Source: Bacteroidia bacterium (lineage in GTDB: Bacteria; Bacteroidota; Bacteroidia; J057). Taken from it: 64,000 bases of DNA. The translations under genes and the position numbers were made by a program. Where the stretch lies: NCBI GenBank assembly GCA_041391665.1, contig JAWKNO010000002.1, forward strand, positions 2,604,001 to 2,668,000, given 5' to 3'. Positions 9,986 through 20,133 of this stretch are shown here, in pieces (position 1 is the first letter of the stretch; the number at the start of each line of letters is the position of its first letter). Below the pieces are notes generated by a model. The model did not search any database and was not told where the DNA came from. It saw nothing but the letters and a program-made list of their open reading frames with translations.

Positions 9986-10546
9986 ATGGATCAAGAACCC
10001 AGGCAGCGGCGGTTATTTTTGGGAATTCCTTTACCGGAAAAGGTGCTTTTTCCTCTGAATGATTTTGTTCGCCCTCACCAAAATCTAAAGAATATACGAT
10101 GGGTGCCTGCCGATAATCTTCATATTACGGTTTATTTTTTTGATAATGTACCGGAAGAGCGGGTGGAAAATCTGATTTCCCTCATCTCAGTCGGGCTCCG
10201 GCAAACGCGCTCATTCGGGCTGGACTTCGACCGCTATTGTTTTGCCCCTCAGGCAAAAGATGCCAGAATGATCTGGGCAAGATACCGCAAGTCAGATGCT
10301 TTTCGCGATCTGGTGACCTGCATTCATACTTTGTACCGGCAGATTGCGCCACAACAGATTCGGAAAAGTCCGGTTCCGCATATTACCCTTGCCCGCCTGC
10401 GCGATTTTTCCGATCACAGATTACTCAATCTAAGATTCAACCAACCTCCGCAACTTCCGGTAAACGAACTTATCCTCTGGGAGTCTCATCTTCGACCTGA
10501 AGGCGCATGGTATGAGGTGGTTCGCCGTTTTGGACTAAAGGATTAA
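9986..10546 (+). CDS. thpR: RNA 2',3'-cyclic phosphodiesterase
   Basis: A 186-residue member of the 2H phosphoesterase superfamily (ThpR, formerly 2'-5' RNA ligase). It opens 2',3'-cyclic phosphates on RNA ends. Both catalytic HxTx motifs are present: HITV in DNLHITVYFF near residue 40 and HITL in VPHITLARLRDF near residue 132. The N-terminal RRLFLGIPLP and the C-terminal LILWESHLRPEGAWYEVVRRF are also typical. The ATG at 9986 is preferred over an upstream in-frame TTG because it gives the normal family N-terminus. Its stop codon overlaps the stop codon of the convergent PD40/Ig-like gene. Confidence 0.92.
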   Translation: MDQEPRQRRLFLGIPLPEKVLFPLNDFVRPHQNLKNIRWVPADNLHITVYFFDNVPEERVENLISLISVGLRQTRSFGLDFDRYCFAPQAKDARMIWARYRKSDAFRDLVTCIHTLYRQIAPQQIRKSPVPHITLARLRDFSDHRLLNLRFNQPPQLPVNELILWESHLRPEGAWYEVVRRFGLKD

Positions 10547-13500
10547 TCGTACCTGACTTTCAAAGTACCACAATTGCTGAGTGTGGATCGCAACTGAAGG
10601 GTTTGCTCACGCACGCCGTCATCTACTGTGATAGAGGCTGTGTTGGGGGGAAGCGCACCAAGATTATGGGCGTACAAAATGATAAAGTTGTCGCCTTTGT
10701 GGAAAGTGTATGAAACTGCTTTCTTTTGTTTTTTGAGTCCATAGTTTTCCACCAGCCATTGTCCGTTGACATTGATTGAAACGGTATCCTGGTCTTCCGC
10801 CGCGTGATCCCAGATATAGATGGTTACTTCCGGATTGGAAATGACAATCTCCTCCTGCTTTTTTACCCGCCGGTTGCGGATTTTGAGCGGACTTCCGCTT
10901 CGGTCGTAGTCGATATCCGTTTCCACTTTTGTAATGACTGGTGGTTCCGGCTCCGCCGGTTCTTCCTTGATCGTGGGTCGCACGATCTGTGGTGTTGTCG
11001 TTGCAACCTGCGGCGGTGCATCGTTTTCTTCTCCGCAACGGGTAACCTGCTGGGGTTCTGAAATTCGCTCACATAGGTCTGCAAAGGCTTTCACCTGATA
11101 GGTGCCTGGCGTGCGTACATCCAGCGACCGCCCTGTGGCACCCGGTATGGCCTTCCCGTTGCGAAGCCATTGATAATTGAGCCCTTCCGTAACCTGGGTC
11201 AGCAGTGTTACCGCCTCACCATAACAGATATTTAGTGGCTCTCGTTTTGATGCGAGGTTGGGTCGTCCATATTTCATGAGGAAGGCAGGCGAGCCGCTGG
11301 TCAGGTCAAACTGTGATCCTTCAAAATTATTTCCCCGGCTGATACCTGCGATATATACGTGGCCCTCTTCGTCGGCATTGATTGCCGGCAGGTCGAAATC
11401 TGTGCTGGAAGCGTTTTTATTCTGCCAGATAATCGCCTGCTTGTCGAGTCGGTTGAGTTTTGTAACAAAATACTCGCTGCGATCGGTGATCCCAGAAATA
11501 TAGAGGTCTCCTTCACTGCTGTGAATGCGGGTTTTAAGGGTAATAGAGCCATTGGGCGTAAGCATTTGTCCTTGCCACCGCACAACACCATATGGATCCA
11601 TTCGCCATATTTCACGATTGAGTGCTACCCATGTATTGCCATCACAATCGGTGTGAATATCGTGGGTACGGTAGCGGGTTTTTTCGGTATTGATCTTAAA
11701 TGCCCATTTAAACTCTCCGTCGGGATTGAGTTTTGCGACAAAATAGCTGTCACCACGAAGAGAAGCGCGCAATACTTCCAGTCTGAAATTGGCGATGGAA
11801 GTAAACCCTCCCGCCAGATATACATTGCCGTCACAATCGATATGAAGCGAGTTGCCGAAGTCATCTTCGTAATAGTCGACAGGGAACGTCTTTAGCCAGA
11901 CCAGCTCTCCCTTTGGTGAATGTTTGGCTACAAACAACCCGCCCCGGTTTGCTGCCGGGATTCGTTTATTGCCCATGATGAGGGTGTCGCGAAACCGTCC
12001 CGAAGTATAAATAAAACCTAAAGCATCAACGGCAAGACCAGTCATATTTTGCCGGGGCTCGTCTTTTGTCCACATCAGCAAACCATCGGGGCGGTATTTT
12101 TCAATGTAGGTGTCGTTGTTGGAAAGGATAAGATTTCCCTCCGGATCGGCAACCATAAAACCAGGAGAATAGCTATTCCTTTTAATCTCGGGAAAACTGA
12201 CGCGGTAAAGTCCTTCGGGGAAAAACCCGGTGATCTGATCGTAGGGTTTGCCTCTTTTATCTGTGGTCGAAAGGATATAGGCGCCGCCATTAGGGCCCAC
12301 GGCAATGTCTCGTATCACAGCTTCTCCCTTAGGTTTGGGGAGTTTATTGGTCCAAAGCCAGCGGGGGAGAATGGGTAACAGGCCATTTACTGTGTCTGCG
12401 GCTGTATAAATGCCCGGCGGGGTAAATCGCTGCAGATTCATTTCTTCTGAAGTTGCTGCACAACTCCCATTGAGAATCATGAGCCGGTATCTCCCCGGAG
12501 ACTTTACCCAAAAGTTGGCGGTATTGGCTCCCGGAATATCGAGTTTGTTTTTTTGCCACTGGTACGTTTGCCCAAAACTCCTGTTGGCCGAAAGCTGTAC
12601 CGAATCGTCCAGGCAAATAATGGAGGTGGCGGCATTGATATAGGCATCCGGAGGGTTTACAAACCGAATCTGACTTACCGCTGAAGTATCTACACAGTTG
12701 TCCTTAAAGCGTATTACCTGATAGGCACCTGGATCTGTAATTTTCAGGCTGCGCTCTTCCGCTCCCCGAATCCTTGAACCATTTTTCAGCCATTGGTAGC
12801 GTATGTCTTTTCCCATGGTAAAACCTGCTTCGAGTTCGATCTGATCTCCGATGCACAGGGTTTGATCGCCCTCCGGATAAATCGTCGCCTCACAACTGGT
12901 CATATCCATATAAAAAATATCGTTGCTGCCGTAAGAATTAGTTTCTGAACACCAGAAGAGGGTTTTGCCGTCGGCAGAAAGTACAAAGTCAAAGTCATCG
13001 CCAGGGGTGTTGAGGGGTGCGCCAATATTCACCGGACGTGACCAGTTTCGCCAGGTATTGTCGAGTCTTTTGGATACAAATATGTCAAATTTGCCTTTTC
13101 CCCCATAACCATCACTGGTAAAGTAGAGGGTTTCGCCGTCTGCTGCCAGAAACGGAGCGTCGTCGTCGCCATAGGTGTTGATCATGGGGCCCAGGTTGAT
13201 CGGTGCCCCCCAGGCTGTATCGTTGATGGGAAAACAAACATAAAGATCTGTACCGCCATACGTATCATCGCCTTCGTTGGGAAGCAGCATGATGCGATTT
13301 TTGGAAAAAAAATAATCCTTATAACTTCCCCGATACACAAAATTTCTGATATGGGCGCTGTAAGGTGATGACCAGTAGCCCTCCCGTGAACGTACCGAAT
13401 AGCCGATGCCTGCGTCTTTGACCCCTGGCGGAACCTGATTAACCCAGAGGGTATCGTGTCTTGGCGATACCTGCCACACAAAATCATGTCCGTTGGTATT

Positions 13501-13767
13501 GAGTGGCGAGCGCATGTGAACCGCTGCGCTCCATTGGCCGGATCGGTCTTTTTGTGAATACCATATATCGCCCGGATCCATGACTCCAGCCGTATTTTGC
13601 GGAGTTTCTCTTCGCCAGAAATACAAGGTCTGCCCGTCAGGTGAAAGACGTGGTTCCCGCTCTTCAAATGGAGAATTGATATTCTGGTCAAAATGTTGTG
13701 CCTTCTGGGCAAACAGAAATAATCCTGGAAATGGAAACAGCAGCAAAAATAATATACGGATTTTCAT
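10543..13767 (-). CDS. Large secreted PD40/Ig-like repeat protein
   Basis: A 1074-residue exported protein with a signal peptide (MKIRILFLLLFPFPGLFLFA, then QKAQ). Residues about 35-290 contain PD40-type beta-propeller blades such as PRLSPDGQTLYFWR, AADGETLYFTSDGYG and SADGKTLFWCSE. Next come Ig-like segments built on the text YQWLKNGSRIRGAEERSL and YQVIRFKDNC, then a second propeller of SBBP-like repeats (VAVDALGFIYTSGRF, IDCDGNVYLAGGF), another Ig-like domain (YQWLRNGKAIPGATG) and a Pro-rich linker. The C-terminal region ends in a beta-rich domain instead of OmpA or a clear T9SS tail. Such proteins are common on Bacteroidota cell surfaces. No enzyme motif is seen. The function is probably adhesive or structural (inference). 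Confidence 0.8.
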   Translation of the reverse strand: MKIRILFLLLFPFPGLFLFAQKAQHFDQNINSPFEEREPRLSPDGQTLYFWRRETPQNTAGVMDPGDIWYSQKDRSGQWSAAVHMRSPLNTNGHDFVWQVSPRHDTLWVNQVPPGVKDAGIGYSVRSREGYWSSPYSAHIRNFVYRGSYKDYFFSKNRIMLLPNEGDDTYGGTDLYVCFPINDTAWGAPINLGPMINTYGDDDAPFLAADGETLYFTSDGYGGKGKFDIFVSKRLDNTWRNWSRPVNIGAPLNTPGDDFDFVLSADGKTLFWCSETNSYGSNDIFYMDMTSCEATIYPEGDQTLCIGDQIELEAGFTMGKDIRYQWLKNGSRIRGAEERSLKITDPGAYQVIRFKDNCVDTSAVSQIRFVNPPDAYINAATSIICLDDSVQLSANRSFGQTYQWQKNKLDIPGANTANFWVKSPGRYRLMILNGSCAATSEEMNLQRFTPPGIYTAADTVNGLLPILPRWLWTNKLPKPKGEAVIRDIAVGPNGGAYILSTTDKRGKPYDQITGFFPEGLYRVSFPEIKRNSYSPGFMVADPEGNLILSNNDTYIEKYRPDGLLMWTKDEPRQNMTGLAVDALGFIYTSGRFRDTLIMGNKRIPAANRGGLFVAKHSPKGELVWLKTFPVDYYEDDFGNSLHIDCDGNVYLAGGFTSIANFRLEVLRASLRGDSYFVAKLNPDGEFKWAFKINTEKTRYRTHDIHTDCDGNTWVALNREIWRMDPYGVVRWQGQMLTPNGSITLKTRIHSSEGDLYISGITDRSEYFVTKLNRLDKQAIIWQNKNASSTDFDLPAINADEEGHVYIAGISRGNNFEGSQFDLTSGSPAFLMKYGRPNLASKREPLNICYGEAVTLLTQVTEGLNYQWLRNGKAIPGATGRSLDVRTPGTYQVKAFADLCERISEPQQVTRCGEENDAPPQVATTTPQIVRPTIKEEPAEPEPPVITKVETDIDYDRSGSPLKIRNRRVKKQEEIVISNPEVTIYIWDHAAEDQDTVSINVNGQWLVENYGLKKQKKAVSYTFHKGDNFIILYAHNLGALPPNTASITVDDGVREQTLQLRSTLSNCGTLKVRYD

Positions 13768-13859
13768 TGGTGGTAAAATCGTTTTTAATCAATTTAGGGA
13801 ATACTTACACCTGATTGTCGTGTAAAAGGTAACGCTTATTCCGATAAAAGAATTATTCT

Positions 13860-16800
13860 ATGATACAAAGGTTAATGTTAACCAGCTGGATTTTTTTTAT
13901 GTTTTTTTATTCAGCAGAAATATACGCACAGGAAACCACACAAATAAAGGGTGAATTTATTGTTATGCTTGAGCATGGGGTTTCTTTTGATGCTTTTTCT
14001 CATAAACCTCTGTATATCAATCAGAAAATGGTGCGATTCCATCATGTCCGGACCCTGGTTCCCCGCCTGAATATCCACCTATTTGCCTGTGATACTGCCG
14101 GGGTAAACACAGATATCCTGCTTCGCCTTCTTTCTGCGCATCCTGCGGTTTCCCTGGCTCAGCACAATCACCGGATCACACGGCGCGGGTCTTTGACAAC
14201 GATTCCTACAGACCCGGGATTCCCCAACCAGTGGGCCCTCAACAATACGGGGCAGTTTGGCGGAGTTCCTGATGCTGATATCGATGCCACAGAGGCCTGG
14301 GATCTCGCAACCGGAGGGGTAACCGTGCTGGGAGACAGTATTGTGATTGCGATTGTGGATGGTGGAACGGCCCTTACACAGGAAGATCTTCTTTTATGGA
14401 AAAATAAAGGGGAAATTCCGGGAAATGGTGCCGATGATGATGGCAACGGTTATATCGATGATTACGATGGCTGGAATGCGTTTTCCGACGATGGGAATAT
14501 TCCTGCGGATGTACACGGTACGCTGGTTGCCGGAGTAGCTTCTGCAAAACCCAACAACGGGAAGGGTGGGGTAGGAGTAAGCTGGAATACGCAGATCATG
14601 CCCGTGGTGGGGTCTTCTGTGAGTGAAGCTATTGTTGTTGCCGGCTATGGTTATGTTCTGGAAATGCGTACACTTTACAACCAGACCAACGGCTCTTCCG
14701 GCGCTTTTGTGGTGGTGGCGAATAGTTCTTTTGGCGTCAATTTTGGCAACCCCGCCAATTTCCCGATATGGTGTGCGTTGTACGACTCACTCGGCCATCA
14801 GGGAGTGTTGAGTGTAGTAAGTACGATGAATACCCCACAGAATGTGGACATTGTCGGTGATGTGCCTTCGGCCTGTAGCAGTCCCTGGATGATTGCTGTT
14901 ACCAATACCACCGCTTCCGACACCAAACGCTCCGATGCGGCTTTTGGACTGACTACCATTGATCTGGGAGCGCCTGGTACGCAGATTTACTCCACGCTCC
15001 CCGGGAATAACTACGGGTATGATACGGGTACCTCTTTTGCCGCGCCACAAGTATCTGGTACACTTGCCTTAATGGCTTCTTACGCCTGTCCCGGACTGAT
15101 GATTTTGTATAAAAATGATCCCGCCGCCGCAGCCCTTAAACTCAAAGATTTTCTCCTTCAGTCTGTAGATACGCTGGGCAGCCTCCAGGGATTGGTCGCT
15201 ACCGGTGGCAGACTCAATGCCTATCAGGCTTTACTGACGATTCAGGACAGTTGTGGAAGTTTCTCCAATGGCTGTTTGCCTCCTTACAACCTGACAAGTC
15301 AGAATCTTACCGATACTTCAGCCTTGCTTACGTGGTGGCAATCCGATACGGCTGACCAGTTTGTCGTTCGTTACAGGCCGTTGGGCGATACGGTGTGGGC
15401 TGCTTCTTTTTTTGCCCCGGATACGTTTTTTATGCTTACCGGACTTACCACCTGTTCTGCCTATGAGTTTCAGGTTGCCGCGGCTTGTGATACGCTTTCC
15501 AGCGGATTTTTTGGTACTCAGTTGTTTGTTACGGAAGGGTGTTGTAAACCTCCCCAGGCGCCCGAAGTTACGGTTTTGAGCGATACTTCCGCTCATTTTT
15601 CATGGACTACGGTATTTGGTGCTGATCACTACGAATACCAGATTCGCGCACTTGCTGATTCTTTTGGGGCGCCTATTGAGCTGACAGATACTTTTTTTGT
15701 CGTTGAAGACCTCCTGCCTTGTACAGTGTATCTGGTTAGGGTGAAAGCCGTCTGTAGTGCGCTGGATAATGGTTATTCGGCTACCCGTAGTTTCAGAACC
15801 AGCGGGTGTGGTGCATGTCTTGATCAGACCTATTGTATTTCCCGCGGCAATGATGTGGGCTTCGAATGGATTAGAGAGGTTGCCCTTGGACCTGTACTAA
15901 ATACCAGCGGCAAAAACGATGGCTACGGCAATTTTACCGGCCAGTCGTTTCAGCTTGTCATAGACTCTCTTTATGAACTGGTACTTACACCGGGTTATAC
16001 GGGTTTTGCCTTTTCTGAGTCGTGGAGGGTGTGGATTGACCTCAATCAGGACGGATTGTTTGATGATGGTACGGAAAGAATGTTTGGTACTCCGGCAGCG
16101 CTGTCCGGCCAGGTAGCAGCCCAAATACTCATTCCTCCAGGTACAATCGCAGGCTCAACGCGTATGCGGATCAGCATGAAGTTTGGCGGATTTGGTGGCA
16201 ATCAGGTGCCGCAGCCCTGCGAAATTTTTAATGAAGGAGAGGTCGAGGATTATTGTATTACGCTTACAGAAACGGATCAGGTGATTTGCCCGGCTCCGAC
16301 TGCTCCGGAAGTGGTTTTTGTGCCGGGAACGGATTCCCTGCATATCACCTGGACCGGGGGAGCTGATTTGTACGAGGTGCGGCTAAAAAAGCTTTCTACG
16401 GGTGGCGTATCGATTTACCCGGTGGCAACGCCATTGCTCAGACTCAACCTCCCCGGCATTTGTGACGGATATGAGGTGCAGGTTCGGGTTGTCTGTCCTG
16501 AGGTTACGAGCAGTTTTTCCTCCCCCGTGATTTTTTATACCAAAGGCTGTGGAAACTGCCGCGATCTGGATTATTGTACAGTAAATGGCCCGGATATCAG
16601 CGATATATGGTTGCGGAAAGTCCGGATTGGCGATATTCAGCATATTTCCGGCCCGGATCAAGGTTATGGCGACTATACCCAAACGCAAATACCGCTCCGC
16701 AGGGGCGATTCAGTTGTGGTTGAATTAGCTTCCGGTTATTCTTTAAATCCTTTGCCGCAATACTGGTCAATATGGGCAGACTGGAATCAGGATGGAGATT

Positions 16801-17255
16801 TTGAGGATGAGGGTGAAACGGCTTTTGTTTCTGTCTCTTCCACTGATTCTGCAACGGGTAAGTTTTTGGTACCTGCCGACGCCGCTTTTGGTACAGCGCG
16901 TATCCGTGTAGGTATGCGCGGAGACAGTATTCCTTCGGCTTGTGGAACCTTCTCTTCCGGTGAATGGCAGGATTACTGCGGGGCGATTTCACCGGGTGTT
17001 GGGGTTGATCCTACGTTGCCTGAACCGGAAATCAAACTTTTTCCCAACCCCACCGACGGGAGATTTTCGCTGACTTCTTCAATCCCCCTGACAGGTTTTT
17101 CTGTTTACAATTCAATGGGTGCCATGATGTTACACAAGAATTTTCTCTCAACCCCGGAGGTAGAAGCAGACCTTTCCCTTTTACCGGCAGGTGTGTACCT
17201 GATAGCGGTAAATATCGGAGAACAACGATGGATACGGATGATAGTGAAAATCTGA
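13860..17255 (+). CDS. Subtilisin-like (S8) serine protease with T9SS C-terminal domain
   Basis: An 1131-residue secreted protease. A signal peptide (about 1-23, cut after IYAQ) precedes an inhibitor-like propeptide. The S8 domain spans about 115-460 with the triad Asp167 (AIVDGGT), His219 (DVHGTLVAG) and Ser392 (GTSFAAPQVSG). Two fibronectin-III-like modules at about 475-655 carry the text LTWWQSDTADQFVVRYRPL. Two GEVEDY-type modules follow (LNQDGLFDDGTERMFG, NEGEVEDYCITL; then SGEWQDYCGAIS). The tail from about 1055 (EIKLFPNPTDGRFSL to the end) is a type A T9SS sorting domain, so the enzyme should be exported by type IX secretion and attached to or released from the surface. The triad is intact. 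Confidence 0.93.
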   Translation: MIQRLMLTSWIFFMFFYSAEIYAQETTQIKGEFIVMLEHGVSFDAFSHKPLYINQKMVRFHHVRTLVPRLNIHLFACDTAGVNTDILLRLLSAHPAVSLAQHNHRITRRGSLTTIPTDPGFPNQWALNNTGQFGGVPDADIDATEAWDLATGGVTVLGDSIVIAIVDGGTALTQEDLLLWKNKGEIPGNGADDDGNGYIDDYDGWNAFSDDGNIPADVHGTLVAGVASAKPNNGKGGVGVSWNTQIMPVVGSSVSEAIVVAGYGYVLEMRTLYNQTNGSSGAFVVVANSSFGVNFGNPANFPIWCALYDSLGHQGVLSVVSTMNTPQNVDIVGDVPSACSSPWMIAVTNTTASDTKRSDAAFGLTTIDLGAPGTQIYSTLPGNNYGYDTGTSFAAPQVSGTLALMASYACPGLMILYKNDPAAAALKLKDFLLQSVDTLGSLQGLVATGGRLNAYQALLTIQDSCGSFSNGCLPPYNLTSQNLTDTSALLTWWQSDTADQFVVRYRPLGDTVWAASFFAPDTFFMLTGLTTCSAYEFQVAAACDTLSSGFFGTQLFVTEGCCKPPQAPEVTVLSDTSAHFSWTTVFGADHYEYQIRALADSFGAPIELTDTFFVVEDLLPCTVYLVRVKAVCSALDNGYSATRSFRTSGCGACLDQTYCISRGNDVGFEWIREVALGPVLNTSGKNDGYGNFTGQSFQLVIDSLYELVLTPGYTGFAFSESWRVWIDLNQDGLFDDGTERMFGTPAALSGQVAAQILIPPGTIAGSTRMRISMKFGGFGGNQVPQPCEIFNEGEVEDYCITLTETDQVICPAPTAPEVVFVPGTDSLHITWTGGADLYEVRLKKLSTGGVSIYPVATPLLRLNLPGICDGYEVQVRVVCPEVTSSFSSPVIFYTKGCGNCRDLDYCTVNGPDISDIWLRKVRIGDIQHISGPDQGYGDYTQTQIPLRRGDSVVVELASGYSLNPLPQYWSIWADWNQDGDFEDEGETAFVSVSSTDSATGKFLVPADAAFGTARIRVGMRGDSIPSACGTFSSGEWQDYCGAISPGVGVDPTLPEPEIKLFPNPTDGRFSLTSSIPLTGFSVYNSMGAMMLHKNFLSTPEVEADLSLLPAGVYLIAVNIGEQRWIRMIVKI

Positions 17256-17266
17256 TAACTACGAAA

Positions 17267-18523
17267 TCAGGTTTTTTGCTTTTTCTTTTTGGCGGCGGGG
17301 AAAAGGATATTGTTGAGTATGAGTCTGTAGCCGGGAGAATGGGGGTGCAGTGTCAGGTCTGTAGCATCTTCGCCTAAAGTATGGCGATAATCTTCCGGAT
17401 CATGTCCGCCATAGAAAGTCCACATCCCTTTGCCCAAATTGCCGTGGATGTAGCGCGCCTCCCCAAAAGCGTTTAATTCGCCCATAATTATTACTCCCGG
17501 TTTGATCATGGACTTGTCAAAGGCAGTCGTTTGTCCCAGAAATCCTTTGATTGTGCGGGTATGATTCTGGCACAGCATGGTAGGTACGGGGTCCCATTTG
17601 GCCGAAAACTCAAACAAGGTAAAATAGTCCATATCCATAGGCACGCGCCGGTTTCCCGTAACGTCGATGTCGGAATATTCATAGATAAATGGGCTTTCTA
17701 CAAGTTTAAAGTTCTGAAAGGCAAGGGTTTTACTAAAATCAAGCTGCGCATCGGCGTTGTTGTCCATGGGGTCGCCATCGTAAACCTGCCCGCATATATC
17801 GACGCCTTCGGCTGCGAGGGCAATATCATAAGTATCAGTAGCAGAGCACATGGCAAACAAAAACCCTCCCTGATTGAGAAAATCTTTGATTTTTTTCGCC
17901 ACACTTAATTTCAACTGACTAACTTTTTCAAAACCAAAAAGACGTGCTGTACTTTCCTGCTGTTTTACTTCTTCTCTGTACCAGGAAGCGTCAGAGTTGG
18001 TCGCGTGAAACTTTCCGTATTGACCGGTAAAATCTTCATGGTGAAGGTGAAGCCAGTCATAGCCGTCGAGTTTCCCCTCCATGACTTCCTGGTCGTATAA
18101 TTTATCATAAGGAATCTCCGCATAGGTAAGCGCAATGGTAACGGCATCGTCCCAGGGCTGATTGGTAGGCGGCGAATAAACGGCAATACGTGGGGCGGTT
18201 TCCAGCTTGACTGCATCCATATTCACGGATTCAGAAGTGACATATGCGAGAATTTCAGAAGACTTCCCGTCTGAAATCCGGTCATATTTTACACCTCTGA
18301 TCTGAAGTTCGGTTTCAAATGCCGGAAGAAAAGGAAACATAAAACTTCCGCCCCGGTAATTGAGCAACCATTCTACGTTGACATTGTATTCAAGCACCCA
18401 ATACGCTATGCCATAAGCTTTTAAGTGCTCTGTCTGCGAATAATCCATGGGGATAAGCAAATAATCTGCCTGAACTATAGAAACAGAACTGCCAAACAAG
18501 ATCAGAAATACAAGGTTTTTCAT
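17267..18523 (-). CDS. Conserved secreted Bacteroidota protein (often mislabelled asparagine synthetase B)
   Basis: A 418-residue protein with a signal peptide (MKNLVFLILFGSSVSIVQA) and the conserved opening DYLLIPMDYSQTEHLKAYG followed by WLLNYRGGSFM. From memory, close homologues across Bacteroidota are labelled asparagine synthetase B, but I see no amidotransferase Cys2 N-terminus and no synthetase PP-loop. The middle part (APRIAVYSPP, then DGYDWLHLHHEDFTGQYG, then LNQGGFLFAMCSATDTYDIAL) looks like a ThuA/class-I-amidotransferase-like Rossmann fold. It is probably periplasmic and of unknown function. It converges on the subtilase gene with only 11 bp between the stop codons. Confidence 0.75.
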   Translation of the reverse strand: MKNLVFLILFGSSVSIVQADYLLIPMDYSQTEHLKAYGIAYWVLEYNVNVEWLLNYRGGSFMFPFLPAFETELQIRGVKYDRISDGKSSEILAYVTSESVNMDAVKLETAPRIAVYSPPTNQPWDDAVTIALTYAEIPYDKLYDQEVMEGKLDGYDWLHLHHEDFTGQYGKFHATNSDASWYREEVKQQESTARLFGFEKVSQLKLSVAKKIKDFLNQGGFLFAMCSATDTYDIALAAEGVDICGQVYDGDPMDNNADAQLDFSKTLAFQNFKLVESPFIYEYSDIDVTGNRRVPMDMDYFTLFEFSAKWDPVPTMLCQNHTRTIKGFLGQTTAFDKSMIKPGVIIMGELNAFGEARYIHGNLGKGMWTFYGGHDPEDYRHTLGEDATDLTLHPHSPGYRLILNNILFPAAKKKKQKT

Positions 18524-18664
18524 AAAATTACCATTGAAATCTTGACATTAAACCGGGTAAATCAATTTAAGCAATTATTCGCGGATTTAATTGTTTTATG
18601 AAAAGAAACCTTACGGGTAGGCTCACCGATTGATGGCTTCGGGAGCCTCAGCCTCCGATCAGTA

Positions 18665-20119
18665 TCAATCCTGCACAGGGCGCATTTCCACAAAATCATA
18701 TAGCGTGGCGGCTCGCAACTCCGCCAGGGCAACCCAGAAGGATTGAAGATTGGCGATGCGGTTGATCTGTGCCTGATCTTTTTCGCGCTGGGCGATAAAA
18801 AGGTCCTGAATGGTAACTTTCCCAATCAGATAGCGGTTGCGGGTGATTTCGTACCTTCGGCTGGCAACGTCGTCGGATTTATTGGAAATTTCTACCTGGT
18901 TTTTCAACTGGCGAAGATTTTGTACCTGATAGTAGATGGCGACTTCGTATTCCCGGTTTTGTTGTTCAATACGGGTCTGGGTTTGCTCTTGCCGGGTATT
19001 TGCCGCCGATATTTCTGCTTTGCCTGCGCCCCATTGTATTATCGGCACATTCAATCCGATCGTAAAAAATTCCTGATCGATAGGATTGGTAAATGCGTCA
19101 TTGAATGTAGGCCCAGTCTGGTTTAGTCCAAAGGATGCTGTAATATCTGCGGTGAACCGGTTTCCCGAGGCAGCAGCACGTACATTTCGCTCAGCCAGAA
19201 GTCGGGAAAGTTCGTTGTTTTTGATCTGTCTGCTAAACTTTAACGCCTGCACAACGGCTTCGTCGGGGTCTACCGTAATCTCCGGAAGGATTTCGGGAAT
19301 GGCAATTTCGAGTTGGGTATTTTTTTCCAGCCCGAGGGCAGTGATAAGTTCTACCATCGACCGCTCATAGTCCATTTGTGCCTGAGAAAGATCTGCACGG
19401 GCATTCATCAGATTGAGTTCGCTTTCCAATAATTCATTTTCCGCGATTCTCCCGACGCTGAACCTCCCTTGCGATAGGTTAAAAATTGTATCATTATTGA
19501 TGACATTGTTTTGCGCCCGACGAATACCCTGCTGGGCGATTAGCGCGAGAAAATATCTTTGGGTAATTTCCACTGCGATATTTTCGCGTTCCTGGAGGTA
19601 ATCGATTTTTGCCAGGTCAAAACGCATCGCTTGTTCCGTTTTATTCCATTTGGTGCTATTCAACTGAAACAGCGGCTGACTGATGCGGATCCCAAATGGA
19701 TTGGAACGCCAGTTGGTAAAGCCGTTGTCGCTGAGAAAGGAGAAATTGGAAAGGGAGGAAAACACAGAAATACTTCCCCCAGTGAGAGGTAATACCTGAT
19801 TGACATTCAGGCTGAGGTCTGAGTAGGTTTGGCTTTGATACACAAATTTTGGACTGCCATCATCCTGCTGAATATTGACATAAGACCGGCGAAGCCCCGG
19901 CAAATCAGCCGAAAAATTGAGTTGTGGTTTGAGTGATGCTGTAAATGCCTGATAGGTGTAAGTGGCCGCCTCTATGCCCATATTGGCCATTTTAGCCGCA
20001 GGGCTTTGGCTTTGTGCCATGCGGATACATTCTTCGAGCGTCAGGCTGCGTGTAGCTTGCGCCCGGGCGGTTTCTGCAAAAACAGCCAGAAAAGAAAATA
20101 GGAAAATCAGGTATCTCAT
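18665..20119 (-). CDS. TolC-family outer-membrane efflux protein
   Basis: A 484-residue outer-membrane channel of the TolC/OEP family. The signal peptide is MRYLIFLFSFLAVFAETARA, and the start of the mature protein, TRSLTLEECIRMAQSQSP, is the classic TolC opening. Two long alternating helical regions follow (ELLESELNLMNARADLSQAQ near 215, then ISAANTRQEQTQTRIEQQNR near 365). It is the last gene of a three-gene unit: adaptor, permease, then this channel 14 bp after the permease stop. Together they would form a tripartite MacAB-TolC-like pump moving a substrate from the periplasm out of the cell. Confidence 0.93.
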   Translation of the reverse strand: MRYLIFLFSFLAVFAETARAQATRSLTLEECIRMAQSQSPAAKMANMGIEAATYTYQAFTASLKPQLNFSADLPGLRRSYVNIQQDDGSPKFVYQSQTYSDLSLNVNQVLPLTGGSISVFSSLSNFSFLSDNGFTNWRSNPFGIRISQPLFQLNSTKWNKTEQAMRFDLAKIDYLQERENIAVEITQRYFLALIAQQGIRRAQNNVINNDTIFNLSQGRFSVGRIAENELLESELNLMNARADLSQAQMDYERSMVELITALGLEKNTQLEIAIPEILPEITVDPDEAVVQALKFSRQIKNNELSRLLAERNVRAAASGNRFTADITASFGLNQTGPTFNDAFTNPIDQEFFTIGLNVPIIQWGAGKAEISAANTRQEQTQTRIEQQNREYEVAIYYQVQNLRQLKNQVEISNKSDDVASRRYEITRNRYLIGKVTIQDLFIAQREKDQAQINRIANLQSFWVALAELRAATLYDFVEMRPVQD

Positions 20120-20133
20120 GAGTATAGGTTGTA

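Noticed and set aside
17267..18523. Asparagine synthetase B
   Set aside because: The usual label for this family is not supported: there is a signal peptide, no N-terminal Cys amidotransferase site and no synthetase motif.
18596..18664. Possible RNA element in the GC-rich stretch after the TolC gene
   Set aside because: The short complementary words (GGCTC/GAGCC) do not make a clear structure and no T-run follows.
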